Assembly: GCA_973895155.1 (NCBI GenBank)
Contig: OZ316894.1
Location: 20,088,001 to 20,152,000, forward strand
Length of the DNA: 64,000 nucleotides
DNA from: Marsupella aquatica
Taxonomy: Eukaryota; Marchantiophyta
Direction: 5' to 3'
Position numbers and translations under genes: made by a program. Positions 62,488 to 64,000 of the stretch are shown here, in pieces. The notes below the pieces were generated by a model. It was not told the origin of the DNA and did no database searches. It worked only from the letters and a program-made list of their open reading frames with translations. The number at the start of each line of letters is the position of its first letter. Position 1 is the stretch's first letter.

Positions 62488-62777
62488 TTAAGGTCCATCA
62501 AATTGTGAGCTTTGAGACACCTATGATGCAATGCTGTTAAGGTTCATCAAATTGTCAGCTATGAGACCCCTATGATGCACAGCTAAGGTTCATCGAATTG
62601 TCAGCTACGTGACCCCTATGATGCACAGCTGTTAAGGTTCATCAAGTTGTTATGAGGCCCCTATGATGATTTGCTCTTTAAGGTACACAAAATTGTGAGC
62701 TATGAGACCCCTATGATGAATTGCTCTTATGGTTCATCAAGTTGTCAGCTTTTAGACCCTTATGATGCAATGCTATG
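62488..62777. repeat. Six-unit tandem repeat, 46-50 bp
   Basis: Units begin at 62488, 62537, 62583, 62632, 62678 and 62727. The consensus is TTAAGGTTCATCAAATTGT, then CAGCTATGAGACCCCTATGATGCA and a short TGCT-like spacer. Units differ by a few changes and small indels. Confidence 0.88.
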
Positions 62778-63173
62778 TTATATCGCACGTTCCACTCCTG
62801 TACAGTCCTGGACGCGACGAACCTGCCTGCTCCAGGAATTGTGGTCAAACGAAACGGATGCCTTTTGGACCACTCGCTGAGGTGCTGGCCAGCGTGGAGT
62901 GACCTCAGGCCATGGCCGAAGGACAATATCCTGACAGCATTTTACATATCACTATTATTAATTTTGTTTCGCTGCTTGTCGACAGAATTTGCTCCAATTT
63001 TGCTGATAGAAATTGTTGACATCAGACAGTCTGTGGTCGCGGTCCCCTATAGAATGTCAAGGTCCGGGCCGCCTATCGTCATCACGAAACTGGGTCCGAA
63101 GATGCGAGAGCGGGGCTCTCTAGAGAGCTGCTGCTAGGAAGGTATGAATGAGTGGAGCAGTGCTGCTTCTTTG

Positions 63174-63186
63174 TAATATATAAAGG
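63174..63186 (+). promoter_or_regulatory. TATA box near the right edge
   Basis: AATATATAAAGGG is a strong plant TATA match. It would place transcription start near 63210, with a leader of about 200 nt to the ATG at 63414. It supports a plus-strand gene running off the window. Confidence 0.5.
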
Positions 63187-63413
63187 GCAGGTACAAGACG
63201 GTGAATTTCACTTCAGACTACATACAGCAATCAGTTCCTCGTCAATATATGAATGCAGTTTATTTTCTCATCGGCTGTTTTCTTGATCAAGTCGTGTTCC
63301 TTACCGCGATTTCCTGTCGTGATTCTGCTACCACACAACTCGCGCATCGTGTTTGCTAACTCACTGGTTGTTCCCTTGAACATTCTCCTTCAACGATTTG
63401 GGTGCTGGTTGCA

Positions 63414-64000
63414 ATGGCAGCGTTAAGGACGACCATTACATCGGCGAAGCAGTCTCACGTTCCCATTCCAGGTGACCTCATGGTTCTCGCATATTCAATC
63501 GTAGCTATCTCCGAACGTCGTGGGGTCAAAATTAATGGTGAAATGTTGCAGTTCAACCTTCAAGAGTCTTTCCAGAGATTAACGATGAATGTCTGACATT
63601 TCTCTCGGCATCAAACGTTTTCGGAAGACAGTGCTTAGAGCAATTGAGGTTTATTTGACAGTGTTCAAGCTTTTAGAGTCTTTCCAGATATTATCAATGA
63701 AGTGTCTGACTTTCCTCTCGTTATCAAACAGTTCCGAAGACTGTCTTGGAAGGATACAGTTTTATTTGATCTCTTACACTCGATGCTATTAAGTTTTCGT
63801 GCTAACGATACCTCTTCTGACAGCTGGAAGAAATCTTCCTCGCCAAACGACATCTAGCAGTGTGGTCCAATTTTCGATACGGAGACCCTCTGTGACCATT
63901 CTTAATGGCAAGTGTGGATCAGCTCTTAGGTGGACGAACAGCGGAGGACTTGGAAATTCACTATCTCACTTTCTACCTTGCAGATCTCAAACTGCTAAAG
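63414..64000 (+). CDS. Partial, unresolved gene at the right edge; possible cyclin-like exon
   Basis: The ATG at 63414 opens MAALRTTITSAKQSHVPI… and stays open to 63596. At 63905-64000 another frame reads SVDQLLGGRTAEDLEIHYL, then TFYLADLKLLK, up to the edge. The pattern LxxLxFYLxxLxLLxY is like the first helix of the cyclin C-terminal box, but the match is short, and the N-terminal cyclin box is not recognised upstream. An in-frame TGA precedes the ATG at 63905, so an intron or a start there is needed; I could not choose. The end also resembles a polypyrimidine-CTTGCAG acceptor, so the similarity may be false. Confidence 0.3.
63564..63790. repeat. Diverged ~113-bp tandem duplication
   Basis: Copy 1 (about 63564-63676) and copy 2 (about 63677-63790) share AGAGTCTTTCCAGAKATTA, then ATGAAKGTCTGAC, CTCTCG and ATCAAAC, and later a GTTTTATTTGA-like stretch. 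It overlaps the possible right-edge gene and may have disturbed or duplicated part of an exon. Confidence 0.75.

Overview
The window looks like nuclear DNA of a non-flowering land plant, most likely a bryophyte-type genome. The secure genes are plant genes: a vacuolar TPC1 channel, the plant-type split ATP-citrate lyase beta subunit, a ZEITLUPE/FKF1 photoreceptor and Elongator subunit ELP4. They have GT-AG introns of about 150-750 bp, lie several kb apart, and sit in AT-rich repeat-laden DNA with solo Ty1/copia LTRs. The species cannot be fixed from sequence alone. TPC1 and ACLB are intronless here; from memory both are intron-rich in Arabidopsis.

Layout. 1-7.4 kb: repeats, a possible C-terminal gene tail at the left edge, and a broken ankyrin-repeat gene (minus, about 3.5-4.8 kb). 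7.4-9.7 kb: TPC1 (minus). 13.1-14.8 kb: a two-exon gene of unknown function with poly-Gln and basic regions (minus). 16.9-17.8 kb: small candidate genes (plus). 18.2-22.0 kb: a single-exon 1258-codon gene for an acidic, mostly disordered protein with a C-terminal membrane segment (plus, family not recognised). 22.8-26.0 kb: a four-exon THUMP/RlmL-type guanine-N2 RNA methyltransferase (minus). 26-31 kb: repeats, including a solo LTR. 31.0-32.8 kb: ACLB (minus), with a fossil duplicate of its own 3' end just downstream. 33-47 kb: mostly gene-poor repeat DNA with one weak two-exon candidate. 47.5-50.1 kb: ZTL/FKF1 (plus, two exons). 54.1-57.3 kb: ELP4 (minus, eight exons). 57-64 kb: two more solo LTRs, a tandem repeat, and a promoter plus partial gene running off the right edge.

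The four multi-exon genes were assembled by hand from splice sites, reading phase and remembered family conservation, and their totals come out as whole codons. The most striking detail is ELP4 intron 1. It has no GT donor, begins ATATCCTTT, ends AC, and carries a TTCCTTGAC branch site 11 nt before its end: a textbook U12-type AT-AC intron. The intron also contains a tandem copy of its own 5' end and of a telo-box. The genes do not form a pathway or cluster; they are independent eukaryotic transcription units. No CRISPR, rRNA or confident tRNA was seen.
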